The notes: generated by a model from the sequence alone, not told the origin. A stretch of 38,032 nucleotides of DNA from Longimicrobiales bacterium (GCA_028280525.1 JANQLR010000059.1:1-38032), one strand, 5' to 3'. Shown: positions 19,280 to 28,732, counted from the stretch's first letter. Numbers and translations are program-made.

Positions 19280-20109
19280 CCGACCCTCCGGGGATCGAGC
19301 CGTGCACGGAGTCCGTCACCGAGAAGATTGAAGCCGAGCACCAGGAGAACAAGGGCGATCCCGGGCGCCGTCGCGAGCCACCACGCATCCAGGAGGTAGG
19401 CGCGACCGTCCGCGATCATTCCGCCCCACGACGGGGTGGGCGCGGGCACGCCGAGTCCCAGGAAGGAGAGACCCGCCTCGAGCAGGACGGCGTACCCGAC
19501 GCCGAGGGCAGTCGCGACCAGGACGGGGGGGATCGCATTCGGAAGGAGGTGCCGCACGACCACCCTCCCCTCCGGGATGCCGAGGGCGCGCGCCGCCACG
19601 ATGAACTCCCGTTCGCGCAAGGAGAGGATCTCGCTGCGGACCAGTCGCGCCGTCGTCGGCCACTGCGTCGCCCCCAACACGAGGACGAGGAGGGGAAGGG
19701 AGGGCTCGTAGAGGGCGACGACCACCACCACGAGGACGATGCGGGGGAAGGCGAGGACGACGTCGACCATCCGCATGAGGAGCGCATCGACCCACCCACC
19801 CCTCCACCCGGCGACCGCGCCGACCGCGGTCCCGATCGTCGCCGCGAGGGCGGCCGCGCCGACGCCGACGGCGAGGGAGATCCGCGCCCCATGGAGGAGG
19901 CGGGCCCAGACGTCCCGCCCGAATCGATCGGTGCCGAGGAGGTGGTCGGCCGAGGGGGCGAGGAATCGATCGAGTCGGAGGTCGCCCTGCGCCGTGGGAT
20001 CCCCGGCCAGCACGGGGGCGAGGAGCGCGAGGAGGGTGATCGCCCCGACGAGGGCACCCCCGGCGAGGAGCTCGCTGCGCCCGGGAGTCCGAACCGTCGA
20101 CTCAGCCAT
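19276..20109 (-). CDS. ABC transporter permease (DppC/OppC-like)
   Basis: From MAESTVRTPGRSELLAGG; HLLGTDRFGRDVWARLLHGARISLAVG, EREFIVAARALGIPEGRVVVRHLLPNAIPPVLV. ATGA overlap with the ATPase gene. Confidence 0.93.
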   Translation of the reverse strand: MAESTVRTPGRSELLAGGALVGAITLLALLAPVLAGDPTAQGDLRLDRFLAPSADHLLGTDRFGRDVWARLLHGARISLAVGVGAAALAATIGTAVGAVAGWRGGWVDALLMRMVDVVLAFPRIVLVVVVVALYEPSLPLLVLVLGATQWPTTARLVRSEILSLREREFIVAARALGIPEGRVVVRHLLPNAIPPVLVATALGVGYAVLLEAGLSFLGLGVPAPTPSWGGMIADGRAYLLDAWWLATAPGIALVLLVLGFNLLGDGLRARLDPRRVG

Positions 20110-21091
20110 CCGCCCGGATCCTGGGGTCGGCCCACCGCAGCGCCAGATCGGCGGCCACATTGCCAATGACGACCACCACCGTGGTCACGAATCCGATGCC
20201 GAGCACGAGCGGGGCGTCCCGGGCGCCGACCGCGGTCACGAGCGCCCGCCCCATCCCCGGCCACGCGAAGACGGTCTCGACGAAGACAGCCCCTCCGACC
20301 GCCAGGGGGAGGAGGATCCCGGCGAGGGTGATCAGCGGGAGGAGCGCCGTCCGGAGGACGTGGCGGAGCACGACGCGCGCCTCGGAGAGCCCGCGGGCGC
20401 GCGCGGCTCGGACGTAGTCGGCGGCGGCGGCCTCCGCGACCGAGGTCCGGAGCTGCCGCGAGATCGCCCCGACCATCACCAGGGTGAGCGTCGCGACGGG
20501 AAGGAGGAGGTGCCGAACCCGGTCCGCGAACTGCTGTAGGAAGCCCAGATCCTCGTAGCCGACGCCGCGCGTCCCCGAGACCGGGAGGACGATCGGCCAA
20601 CCCCAGCGGTCCGCCTGCACCGCGAAGAGGAGGACGAGCATTACGGCGAGCCAGTAGGACGGGATCGCGTGGAAGAAGAGCGTCACCCCGTTGAGGATCC
20701 CGTCGTCCGCCCTCCCGGCCCGAATCCCCTGCCACGTTCCGATCGCCGTCCCGACGAGGAAGGCGAGTAGGAGCGAGGGGGCGACGAGGAGCAGGGTGCT
20801 CGGGAGGAGCTCGGCGATGACCGACGCGACGGGGCGCCCCGCCGAGATCGACCACCCCAAGTCGCCCCGCGCGAGGGCGCCGATCCAGCGCAGGTACTGC
20901 TCGGCAATCGGCCGATCGAGTCCGTAGTTCGCCCGAACCTGCGCGACGACCTCCTCGCTGATCCCGGGGGCGAGAAGGAGGCGGGCGGGGTCGCCCGGGG
21001 CGAGTTGGAGGAGGAGGAAGAGGAGGGTGCCGACGCCGAAGACGGTGACCGGCAGGCGCAGGAGGAGGAGCGCAATCCCGCGGCCGGACAT
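20102..21091 (-). CDS. ABC transporter permease (DppB/OppB-like)
   Basis: MSGRGIALLLLRLPVTVFGVGTLLFLLLQLAPGDPARLL...RQLRTSVAEAAAADYVRAARARGLSEARVVLRHVLRTALLP; 8-nt ATGGCTGA overlap with the next permease; start immediately after the SBP stop. Confidence 0.93.
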   Translation of the reverse strand: MSGRGIALLLLRLPVTVFGVGTLLFLLLQLAPGDPARLLLAPGISEEVVAQVRANYGLDRPIAEQYLRWIGALARGDLGWSISAGRPVASVIAELLPSTLLLVAPSLLLAFLVGTAIGTWQGIRAGRADDGILNGVTLFFHAIPSYWLAVMLVLLFAVQADRWGWPIVLPVSGTRGVGYEDLGFLQQFADRVRHLLLPVATLTLVMVGAISRQLRTSVAEAAAADYVRAARARGLSEARVVLRHVLRTALLPLITLAGILLPLAVGGAVFVETVFAWPGMGRALVTAVGARDAPLVLGIGFVTTVVVVIGNVAADLALRWADPRIRADG

Positions 21092-21093
21092 CC

Positions 21094-22905
21094 TCAGCGG
21101 CGTTCCGCCGGGTCGATCCACCACTCGCGCAGGGAGAGGAGGTCCCCGCGCGCGTCCATCTCCGCTCCGTTCAGCCTCGTACGCACGCCGTTCAGCCGTT
21201 CGGGGAAGAAGAGGAAGGTAACGGGCTGCACCTCGAGTACCCGCTGCTGGTAGGAGCGCAGAATCCCGGTGGCCTCCGCGCGGTCGTCGACCTCGGCCAC
21301 GCCCTCGAGCAGCCGGTCGATCTCGGCGTCGCTCACCCCGGTGAAGGCGTACGGCTGCCCCAAACGCTGCCCGGAGAAGAGGTTGCGGTCGTCGAGCCGG
21401 AACTCGGTCACCCAGCCGAAGACGAGGGCGTCGAAGTCGCGCAGCCCGGGATCGAGCACCCGCGCGACGAGGGTCGGGATCTCGAGGACCTCCGGCGTCA
21501 ACCGTACGCCCACCTCGGCGAGCTGTGCCTGCAGGATCTCGGCGATCTGCTCTCGCAGAAGATTCCCGGCGTTGTAGGTCAGGGTGATCTCGAGAGGGGT
21601 TCCATCCGTACCCTCCCGCACGCCGTCACCGTCCCGATCGGTCCAACCCGCCTCGTCCAGGAGGCGGCCGGCGGCGTCCGGATCGAAGGTGTCGGCGCCC
21701 TCGAGCGAGGCGTCGTACCCCCAGTGGAAGGGGGGCACCGTCCCGTTCGCGACCCGCCCGTACCCTTCCAGGAGCGCATCCACGAGCGCCCCGCGGTCGG
21801 TGGCGAGCGTCAGCGCCCGGCGGACGCGCGCGTCGTCGAGCGGGGGCCGACGGTGGTTCCAGGAGATGAAGTTCACCTCGCGGAAGGGGAAGCCGACGAG
21901 CTCGGTGTCGGCGTCCTCCGCGATCCGCGCCGCCTGATCCGGCCGCGCCTTCAGGAAGACGTCGATCCCCCCGGTCAGGAGCTCGGCGAGGAGGGTCGTC
22001 TCCTCGGGGATCACCCGGAAGACGTAGCGGTCGAGCCAGGGGCGTCCGCCGAGCGACTCCGGGAAGGCCGGGTTCGCCTGGAAGCTCCACGACTCGTCGA
22101 GCCGGTGCTCGCGGAAGACGAAGGGACCATTCCCGACCGGGCACACCCGCATGTATGGATGCTGTCCCAGCTCGGCGGCAGCGACGTCCCCCAGAAGGTG
22201 TTCCGGCATGATCGCCACCGTGCGCCACGGGTCGATCCACCCGGCGTGCGGCTCCATGCGAAGGCGGACCGTGAGGGAGTCGACGACCTCGACCCCCTCC
22301 GCCCCGCGGACGTACCGATCCCAGAAGGTCGAGTTGGGGAAGGCGGTCTCGGCGTCCGTCACCCGCTCGAAGGTGAAGGCGACGTCGTACGCATCGGTGC
22401 GCTCGCCGTCGTGCCAGTAGACGTCCGGGCGGACGCGGAAGGTGACCTCGGAGCCGTCGTCCGAGAGCTCCCACGACTCGGCGAGGTAGGGGCGCGGCGT
22501 CACCTCGGCGTCGTACTCCACGAGCGTCATCAGATTCGCGAACTGATGGTGCTGGTTGGAGATGTAGTCGGTGTAGGTGAAGGCGCTCATCCCGTCCAGA
22601 AGCTCCTGGATCGAGCCCACGACCGCCGTACCGCCGTACCGCTCCCGGTTGCCTGCCCGCGACGCCGGGGCCTCGAAGGGCCGCGCCGTCTGCCCGGCCA
22701 TCCACGCGTCCACCCCTGCGAGCGCCTCCGAGCAGAAGCCGGCCGGAGCCGCGTCGGCGATCGGGGTCCAGGCGTGCAGGATCTCGACGGGGGGAGCGAC
22801 CTCCTCGTCGCCTCCGCAGGCGGCTACACCCGCGAAGAGGGTCAGCGCGAAGAGGGCTCGGCGCCCCTCGGACCGGGGGCGGGATGCACGGCGAATTCGG
22901 GGCAT
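21094..22905 (-). CDS. ABC transporter substrate-binding lipoprotein, family 5 (peptide type)
   Basis: MPRIRRASRPRSEGRRALFALTLFAGVAACGGDEE (lipobox), SBP_bac_5 pattern (DDGSEVTFRVRPDVYWHDGERTDAYDVAFTFERVTD). The track start at 22953 overlaps the upstream gene; 22905 preferred. Confidence 0.9.
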   Translation of the reverse strand: MPRIRRASRPRSEGRRALFALTLFAGVAACGGDEEVAPPVEILHAWTPIADAAPAGFCSEALAGVDAWMAGQTARPFEAPASRAGNRERYGGTAVVGSIQELLDGMSAFTYTDYISNQHHQFANLMTLVEYDAEVTPRPYLAESWELSDDGSEVTFRVRPDVYWHDGERTDAYDVAFTFERVTDAETAFPNSTFWDRYVRGAEGVEVVDSLTVRLRMEPHAGWIDPWRTVAIMPEHLLGDVAAAELGQHPYMRVCPVGNGPFVFREHRLDESWSFQANPAFPESLGGRPWLDRYVFRVIPEETTLLAELLTGGIDVFLKARPDQAARIAEDADTELVGFPFREVNFISWNHRRPPLDDARVRRALTLATDRGALVDALLEGYGRVANGTVPPFHWGYDASLEGADTFDPDAAGRLLDEAGWTDRDGDGVREGTDGTPLEITLTYNAGNLLREQIAEILQAQLAEVGVRLTPEVLEIPTLVARVLDPGLRDFDALVFGWVTEFRLDDRNLFSGQRLGQPYAFTGVSDAEIDRLLEGVAEVDDRAEATGILRSYQQRVLEVQPVTFLFFPERLNGVRTRLNGAEMDARGDLLSLREWWIDPAERR

Positions 22906-22931
22906 CGGGCTCGGCGCCGCCTCGGCGGCGA

Positions 22932-23747
22932 TCAGCGGCGACGCCAGGTCCACTCCGGGGAGCGGTAGTGCCGTCGACGTTCTGTGAGGAGGGACGAGGG
23001 GAAGCTGTCGGAGGTGGTGGCCGGGCGCCAGTCGCCCCCCAGGCGCTCCTCGAAGCCTTCGGCCAGCGCGGTGACCAGCGCAGGGATGTCCGGCAGAGGA
23101 TCCAGCGCCTCGGAAAGGGTGGCCGGTCGATCGGCCGGGTCCGGGTTCTCCCCCCGCAGCTCCGCGAGCCGGAGCTGGTCGTCTCGCAGGAGGATCGAGC
23201 CGTGCTGGAGGAGGTGGCGACCGACCCGGACCTGCGCCGACCCCACGAGTTTCCGGCCGTGCAGCACCACCTCGCTCTCCGCCGGTGCCCGGAAGCAGGG
23301 CCCCGCATCGACCCCCGTCGGTGCGGAGGAGGAGGAGGCCGTCGCCTCGACGCCCAGCCTCCGGAGTCCCGCGATGAGCGCCTCGTTGATCTCCCGGTAC
23401 GCCGTTCGCAGGGAGTCGAAGGACGCGATCGGCGCCACCACCGAGTAGGTCAGTTCGCGGTCGTGCAGCACCGCCCGCCCCCCGGTCGGCCGACGAACCA
23501 CGTCCAGCCCGGCCTGAGCCAGGCGTTCCGGATCTCCGTACGGCGCCGCGGGCTCGTTCCTCCCGAAGGAGAGGGTGGGCCGACCCCAGCGGTAGAAACG
23601 AAGGACGCCCTCGCCCGAGCGCTCGGGGGCACCGAGGCTCCGGACGAGGGCGTCGTCGCGCGCCATGTTCTCGGCGCCGTCGGGCGCCTCGGCCCGATCG
23701 ACCTCTGCCTCCTCGCGCAGGAGACTCCAGCGGAGCGGCGTCCTCAC
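22932..23747 (-). CDS. Lipoate-protein ligase A family, probable LipM-type octanoyltransferase
   Basis: 271 aa; RRPTGGRAVLHDRELTYSV and GPCFRAPAESEVVLHGRKLVGSAQVRVGRHLLQHGSILL, with Cys at the LipM active-site position and conserved Lys. Confidence 0.83.
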   Translation of the reverse strand: MRTPLRWSLLREEAEVDRAEAPDGAENMARDDALVRSLGAPERSGEGVLRFYRWGRPTLSFGRNEPAAPYGDPERLAQAGLDVVRRPTGGRAVLHDRELTYSVVAPIASFDSLRTAYREINEALIAGLRRLGVEATASSSSAPTGVDAGPCFRAPAESEVVLHGRKLVGSAQVRVGRHLLQHGSILLRDDQLRLAELRGENPDPADRPATLSEALDPLPDIPALVTALAEGFEERLGGDWRPATTSDSFPSSLLTERRRHYRSPEWTWRRR

Positions 23748-23799
23748 CGGAGTCCGCCGGGTCGTGATCTCCGGCCGGGGGCTCGCGTCGAGGCGGGAC

Positions 23800-26694
23800 T
23801 CAGTCGCCGACCACCTCCGCCTCCGTGGCGTACTCCTCCACCGGCGGGCAGGCGCAGACCAGGTTGCGGTCGCCGTACGCGTCGTCGACCCGACCGACCG
23901 AGGGCCAGAACTTGTGCGCCTTCGTCCACGGCGCCGGGAAGGCGGCCTGCTCGCGCGTGTACGGGTGCGTCCAATCCTCCGCCGTCACCACCTCCGCGGT
24001 GTGCGGAGCGTTGACCAGCGGATTGTCCTCGCGAGCGAGGAGCCCCATCTCGACCTGCTGGATCTCCGCCCGGATCGAGATCATGGCGTTGCAGAAGCGG
24101 TCGAGCTCGTCCTTCGGCTCGGACTCGGTCGGCTCGATCATGACCGTGCCGATCACCGGCCACGACATCGTCGGCCCGTGGAAGCCGTAGTCCTGCAGCC
24201 GCTTGGCCACGTCCTTCTCGCTGATCCCCGAGTCCTTCTTGAAGGGGCGCAGGTCCAGGATGAACTCGTGCGCGACGCGCCCCTTCTCCCCGCGGAAGAG
24301 GATGTCGAAGTGCTCCTCGAGCCGCTTCGCCATGTAGTTCGCGTTCAGTACGGCGATCTCGGTCGCTCGGCGTACGCCGTCCCGCCCCAGCAGCGCGATG
24401 TACGCCCACGAGATCAGGAGGATGCTCGAGCTCCCGTACGGCGCGGCCGAAACCGGCCCGATCGCCCTCTCCCCACCAACCTCCTCCACGATCGGGTGGC
24501 CGGGCAGGAAGGGCTTCAGCTTGTCGTTGCAGCAGATCGGCCCCATCCCCGGGCCTCCGCCTCCGTGCGGGATGGCGAAGGTCTTGTGGAGGTTGATGTG
24601 GCAGACGTCCGCACCGTAGTCCCCCGGGCGCGAGAGCCCGACCTGCGCATTCAGGTTGGCGCCATCCAGGTAGACGAGCCCGCCATTCTCGTGGACGATC
24701 TCGCACACCTCCCGGATCTCCGCGTCGAAGACCCCGTGGGTCGACGGGTAGGTGACCATGATCGCCGCGAGGTGATCGGCGTGCTGCGTCGCCTGGGCCC
24801 GCAGGTCGTCCATGTCGATCGCGCCGCGCTCGTCGACCTTCACGATCACGACCTTCATCCCGCACATCACCGCCGAGGCCGGGTTGGTGCCGTGCGCGGA
24901 GGAGGGAATCAGGCAGACGTTCCGCTCGGTGTCCCCCCGGTCGAGGTGGTACGCCCGGATCACCTGAAGCCCGGTGTACTCGCCCTGGGCGCCCGAGTTG
25001 GGCTGGAGCGAGATCCCGGTGAAGCCGGTGATGTCCTTCAGCCAGTCGGCGAGCTCCTGGAAGATGACGCGGTAGCCGGCCGCCTGATCCTTCGGGGCGA
25101 AGGGGTGGAGCGCGCCGAACTCCGGCCAGGTCACCGGGACCATCTCCGTGGTCGCGTTGAGCTTCATCGTGCACGACCCCAGCGGGATCATGCTGTAGTT
25201 GAGCGAGAGGTCCTTCGACTCGAGCCAGTGCATGTAGCGCAGCATCTCGGTCTCGGAGTGGTACCGATTGAAGACCTCGTGCTCCATGAAGCCCGAGCTG
25301 CGGGTCAGCGACCCGAACCCGGCGGCATCGTATGCCTCCGCGACCTGCTCCGCCGTGAAGTCGACCGCCTCGCCGCCGTTGAAGGCCCGGAAGAGGTCGT
25401 CCACATCGGCGGGGAGTACGGTTTCGTCGAGGGCGACGCCGACCGTCCCGTCACCGAAGTCCCGCAGGTTGATCCCGAGATCGAGCGCCGCGGCGACCAC
25501 CTCCGCCGAGGAGCGCCCCTCCGGCCGGACCCGGATCGTGTCGAAGTAGACCTCGTTCAGGACCTCGTGCCCCAGACGCTCGAGTCCGTGGGCGAGGGTC
25601 GAGGCGTGGGCGTGGACCCGTCCGGCGATCCGCTTCAGCCCCGCGGGGCCGTGGTAGACGCCGTACATCCCGGCCGTGATCGCCAGCAGGACCTGCGCCG
25701 TGCAGATGTTCGAGGTCGCCTTCTCGCGCCGGATGTGCTGCTCCCGGGTCTGGAGCGCCATCCGCAGCGCCCGGTTGCCCTGCGCATCGACGGAGACGCC
25801 GATGATCCGCCCCGGCATCCTCCGCTTGAACTCCTCGCGCGCGGCCATGAAGGCGGCGTGGGGGCCGCCGTAGCCGAGCGGCACCCCGAAGCGCTGCGAG
25901 TTCCCCACGACCACGTCCGCCCCCCACTCCCCGGGGGGTGTGAGGTGGGTGAGCGCGAGGAGGTCGGTGACCGCCACCATGTAGGCGCCCGCCGACTTCA
26001 CCTTCTCGGCGAAGGCGGCGTAGTCGTGCAGGGAGCCGTCCGTGGTCGGGTAGGAGACGATCGCCCCGAAGTAGCGCTCGTCCGGCTCGAACTCGCGCCA
26101 GTCCCCGACCACCACCTCGATCCCGACCGGCTGCGCCCGCGTCTGGATCACCGCGATCGTCTGCGGGTGGCACTCGTCCGAGACGAAGAAGAGGTCGCGA
26201 TCGCCCTTCACAGCACCGGCGACCATGCTCATCGCCTCGGCCGCAGCCGTCCCCTCGTCCAGGAGGGAGGCGCCGGCGATGTCCAGACCGCACAGGTCCA
26301 TTACCATCGTCTGGAAGTTCAGGAGCGCCTCGAGACGGCCCTGCGCGATTTCCGCCTGGTACGGGGTGTACTGGGTGTACCAGCCCGGATTCTCGAAGAT
26401 GTTGCGCTGGATGACGGTCGGCGTGTGGGTGCCGTGGTACCCCATCCCCAGGTAGGAGCGCATCACCCGGTTCATCCCGGCGAGCTCCTTCAGCCGGTCG
26501 AGGAGCCCGGCCTCGGTCATCGCCTCGGGCAGCTGCAGCGGCTCGGTCTGGAGGATCGAGGCCGGGAAGGCCTCCTCGACCAGCTGTTCGATCGACTCGG
26601 CGCCGATCGCCTCGAGCATCTCCCGGACCGCGTCGTCGGACGGTCCGATGTGGCGATCCGCGAAGCCCTTCTCAGGGCGAATGGACATCGACAT
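23800..26694 (-). CDS. gcvP: Glycine dehydrogenase (decarboxylating), single-chain P-protein
   Basis: [31 protein letters not shown]...[49 protein letters not shown]...[22 protein letters not shown] (PLP Lys motif). Confidence 0.97.
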   Translation of the reverse strand: MSMSIRPEKGFADRHIGPSDDAVREMLEAIGAESIEQLVEEAFPASILQTEPLQLPEAMTEAGLLDRLKELAGMNRVMRSYLGMGYHGTHTPTVIQRNIFENPGWYTQYTPYQAEIAQGRLEALLNFQTMVMDLCGLDIAGASLLDEGTAAAEAMSMVAGAVKGDRDLFFVSDECHPQTIAVIQTRAQPVGIEVVVGDWREFEPDERYFGAIVSYPTTDGSLHDYAAFAEKVKSAGAYMVAVTDLLALTHLTPPGEWGADVVVGNSQRFGVPLGYGGPHAAFMAAREEFKRRMPGRIIGVSVDAQGNRALRMALQTREQHIRREKATSNICTAQVLLAITAGMYGVYHGPAGLKRIAGRVHAHASTLAHGLERLGHEVLNEVYFDTIRVRPEGRSSAEVVAAALDLGINLRDFGDGTVGVALDETVLPADVDDLFRAFNGGEAVDFTAEQVAEAYDAAGFGSLTRSSGFMEHEVFNRYHSETEMLRYMHWLESKDLSLNYSMIPLGSCTMKLNATTEMVPVTWPEFGALHPFAPKDQAAGYRVIFQELADWLKDITGFTGISLQPNSGAQGEYTGLQVIRAYHLDRGDTERNVCLIPSSAHGTNPASAVMCGMKVVIVKVDERGAIDMDDLRAQATQHADHLAAIMVTYPSTHGVFDAEIREVCEIVHENGGLVYLDGANLNAQVGLSRPGDYGADVCHINLHKTFAIPHGGGGPGMGPICCNDKLKPFLPGHPIVEEVGGERAIGPVSAAPYGSSSILLISWAYIALLGRDGVRRATEIAVLNANYMAKRLEEHFDILFRGEKGRVAHEFILDLRPFKKDSGISEKDVAKRLQDYGFHGPTMSWPVIGTVMIEPTESEPKDELDRFCNAMISIRAEIQQVEMGLLAREDNPLVNAPHTAEVVTAEDWTHPYTREQAAFPAPWTKAHKFWPSVGRVDDAYGDRNLVCACPPVEEYATEAEVVGD

Positions 26695-26783
26695 GAAGCT
26701 CCCTCTGTAGCGCAGCGGACGTCGGGGCACCCCCGAACGTCGTTCCGAATTCGAACACTCCGGTCACCCCGGAAACACTCGCA

Positions 26784-26821
26784 GCCCCGAGGGCCTCGCT
26801 GGGGCGAGGCCGCTCCGGGGC
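26784..26821. other. Long stem-loop in the gcvH-gcvP spacer
   Basis: GCCCCGAG-GGCCTCGC-TGGG-GCGAGGCC-g-CTC-c-GGGGC; perfect 8-bp inner stem extended by an outer stem with bulges. Confidence 0.6.
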
Positions 26822-26886
26822 CGCGTGCGTCACGTCCGGGCGGGGACTCGAGGAACCATGTCCGCGCCCGGGAATCGGCGGATATT

Positions 26887-26912
26887 GGGTGGGTGGGAGG
26901 GGGGTGGGTGGG
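26887..26912 (+). other. Putative G-quadruplex motif in the gcvH-gcvP spacer
   Basis: GGGTGGGTGGGAGGGGGGTGGGTGGG on the plus strand, which is the template strand for gcvH-gcvP. Confidence 0.6.
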
Positions 26913-26959
26913 TCCCCGCGCGGGCGCGCGAGGTGTGAGCACCGCCCTCCCGACGTCAC

Positions 26960-27343
26960 CTACTCCCCGATGTGCCCCTTGTACCCCTCCGCGTCCATGA
27001 GTGCCCCCATCTCCCCCTCGTCGCTCGGACGGATCTTGATCATCCAGCCGTCGCCGTAAGGATCGTCGTTGACCTTCGACGGATCGTCGTCGAGCCCTTC
27101 GTTGACCTCGACGATCTCCCCGCTGACCGGCATGTAGAGGTCGCTGACCGCCTTGACCGCCTCGATCGTCCCGAAGCTGTCCCCCTTCCCGAAGCTCTCG
27201 CCGACCGAGGGGAGCTCGACGAAGACGATGTCGCCGAGTTCACCCTGGGCATAGTCCGTCACGCCAACGGCGTAGACCTCGCCGTCCTTCTTCATGTACT
27301 CGTGTTCTTCCGAGTAGTGGAGACCGGCGGGGACGTCGGACAT
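26960..27343 (-). CDS. gcvH: Glycine cleavage system H protein
   Basis: MSDVPAGLHYSEEHEYMKKDGEVYAVGVTDYAQGELGDIVFVELPSVGESFGKGDSFGTIEAVKAVSDLYMPVSGEIVEVNEGL; lipoyl-Lys in EAVKAVSD. Confidence 0.97.
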   Translation of the reverse strand: MSDVPAGLHYSEEHEYMKKDGEVYAVGVTDYAQGELGDIVFVELPSVGESFGKGDSFGTIEAVKAVSDLYMPVSGEIVEVNEGLDDDPSKVNDDPYGDGWMIKIRPSDEGEMGALMDAEGYKGHIGE

Positions 27344-27386
27344 GCGGCTTCCTCTGAGGGGCGTGGGGTCGAGGGGACCGACTCGA

Positions 27387-27400
27387 TTGCGGGCCCGCAA
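27387..27400. promoter_or_regulatory. 14-bp perfect palindrome in divergent gcvH/acd intergenic region
   Basis: TTGCGGGCCCGCAA, an exact inverted repeat. Confidence 0.45.
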
Positions 27401-27512
27401 ACGCGCCCAACATAGTCGATCTCCAAAGGGGTGAATAGGGCGTCGTGGCTTTTCGCCACAGAGCGTCGTTTCTAGATTTCGGATCCCCCCGGAAGCGCCA
27501 CATTTCGGCGCT

Positions 27513-28721
27513 ATGCCTGCGGAATCGTCCCCACGCCAACCCGTCTCCAGCGCCATGTCCAGCCTCTCCCTCGACGCTCGCCCCGCCCTCTCGATGCTCT
27601 CCGAGGATGAGGTCCTCTTCCGCGACGCCGTCCGGGAGTTCGCCGAGTCGGAGCTCTCCGGGCGAGCGATGAAGATGGACCAGGCGCAGCAGATGGACGC
27701 GGACCTGATCCCGATGCTCTTCGAGATGGGGCTGATGGGCATCGAGATTCCGGAGACGTTGGGTGGGGCCGAGTCCACCTTCTTCACCTCGATCCTGATC
27801 GTGGAGGAACTCTCCCGCGTCGATCCGGCGGTCGGCGTCCTCGTCGATGTCCAGAACACCCTCGTGATCAACGCCATCAAGCGGTGGGGGACCGCGGAGC
27901 AGCAGACGGAGTGGCTCGGGCAGCTCGCCTCCGACACCGTCGGAGCGTACGCCCTCTCGGAGGCGGGGTCCGGATCGGACGCCTTCGCCCTCTCCTGCCG
28001 CGCCGAGCGCGACGGGGACGACTGGGTGATCAACGGCCAGAAGCTGTGGATCACGAACGGGAACGAGGCGGGCCTCTTCATCGTCTTCGCCACCATCGAC
28101 CCCGAGGCCGGCTACCGCGGGATCACCGCCTTCGTGGTGGAGGAGGGTGCGGAGGGCTTCACCGTCGGGAAGAAGGAGGACAAGCTCGGCATCCGGGCCT
28201 CCTCCACCACCGAGCTGATCTTCGACAACGTCCGCGTCTCGAACGACGCCGTCCTCGGTGAGGTCGGGAAGGGGTACAAGGTCGCCATCGAAACGCTCAA
28301 CGAGGGTCGGATCGGGATCGGCGCGCAGATGGTCGGCCTCGCCCAGGGTGCGCTCGACCACACACTGAAGTACGTGCAGGAGCGGGAGCAGTTCGGCCGG
28401 CCGATCGGTCACTTCCAGGGCGTCCAGTTCCAGCTCGCGGAGATGGCCACGAAGATCGAGGCCGCCCGACTCCTGGTCTACAACGCCGCCCGGCTGAAGG
28501 ACGCCGGCGAGGACTTCCTCATGGCCGCGGCTCAGGCCAAGCTGTACGCCTCCGAGATGGCGCAGCAGGTCGCGTCGACGTGCATCGACCTGTACGGTGG
28601 CTACGGCTTCACGAAGGAGTACCCGATCGAGAAGTACTACCGCGACGCCAAGATCGGGACGATCTACGAGGGGACGTCGAACATGCAGAAGCAGACCATC
28701 GCCAAGATGCTGCTTCAGTAG
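27513..28721 (+). CDS. Acyl-CoA dehydrogenase (start 27513 or 27555)
   Basis: 402 aa; AYALSEAGSGSDAFAL, WITNGNEAGLFIVFA, QFGRPIGHFQGVQFQLAEMATKIEAARLLVYNAA, DLYGGYGFTKEYPIEKYYRDAKIGTIYEGTSNMQ. Confidence 0.95.
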   Translation: MPAESSPRQPVSSAMSSLSLDARPALSMLSEDEVLFRDAVREFAESELSGRAMKMDQAQQMDADLIPMLFEMGLMGIEIPETLGGAESTFFTSILIVEELSRVDPAVGVLVDVQNTLVINAIKRWGTAEQQTEWLGQLASDTVGAYALSEAGSGSDAFALSCRAERDGDDWVINGQKLWITNGNEAGLFIVFATIDPEAGYRGITAFVVEEGAEGFTVGKKEDKLGIRASSTTELIFDNVRVSNDAVLGEVGKGYKVAIETLNEGRIGIGAQMVGLAQGALDHTLKYVQEREQFGRPIGHFQGVQFQLAEMATKIEAARLLVYNAARLKDAGEDFLMAAAQAKLYASEMAQQVASTCIDLYGGYGFTKEYPIEKYYRDAKIGTIYEGTSNMQKQTIAKMLLQ

Positions 28722-28732
28722 TCTCCCCGGGC

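Noticed and set aside
20995-21075. GGAGGAGGA-rich repeat
   Set aside because: Encodes consecutive Leu residues in the hydrophobic N-terminus of the DppB-like permease; coding bias, not a regulatory repeat.
23665-27000. 1111-aa plus-strand ORF
   Set aside because: Antisense to gcvP; Arg/His/Val-rich shadow translation. Remarkably long but explained by codon bias of the opposite strand.
26695-27512. Glycine riboswitch upstream of gcvP or gcvH
   Set aside because: No recognisable glycine-aptamer consensus on the minus strand; an Rfam covariance search would be decisive.
27344-28412. N-terminal extension of gcvH (378-aa track ORF) and overlapping minus ORF 27240..28412
   Set aside because: Antisense to acyl-CoA dehydrogenase; the GcvH start is at 27343.
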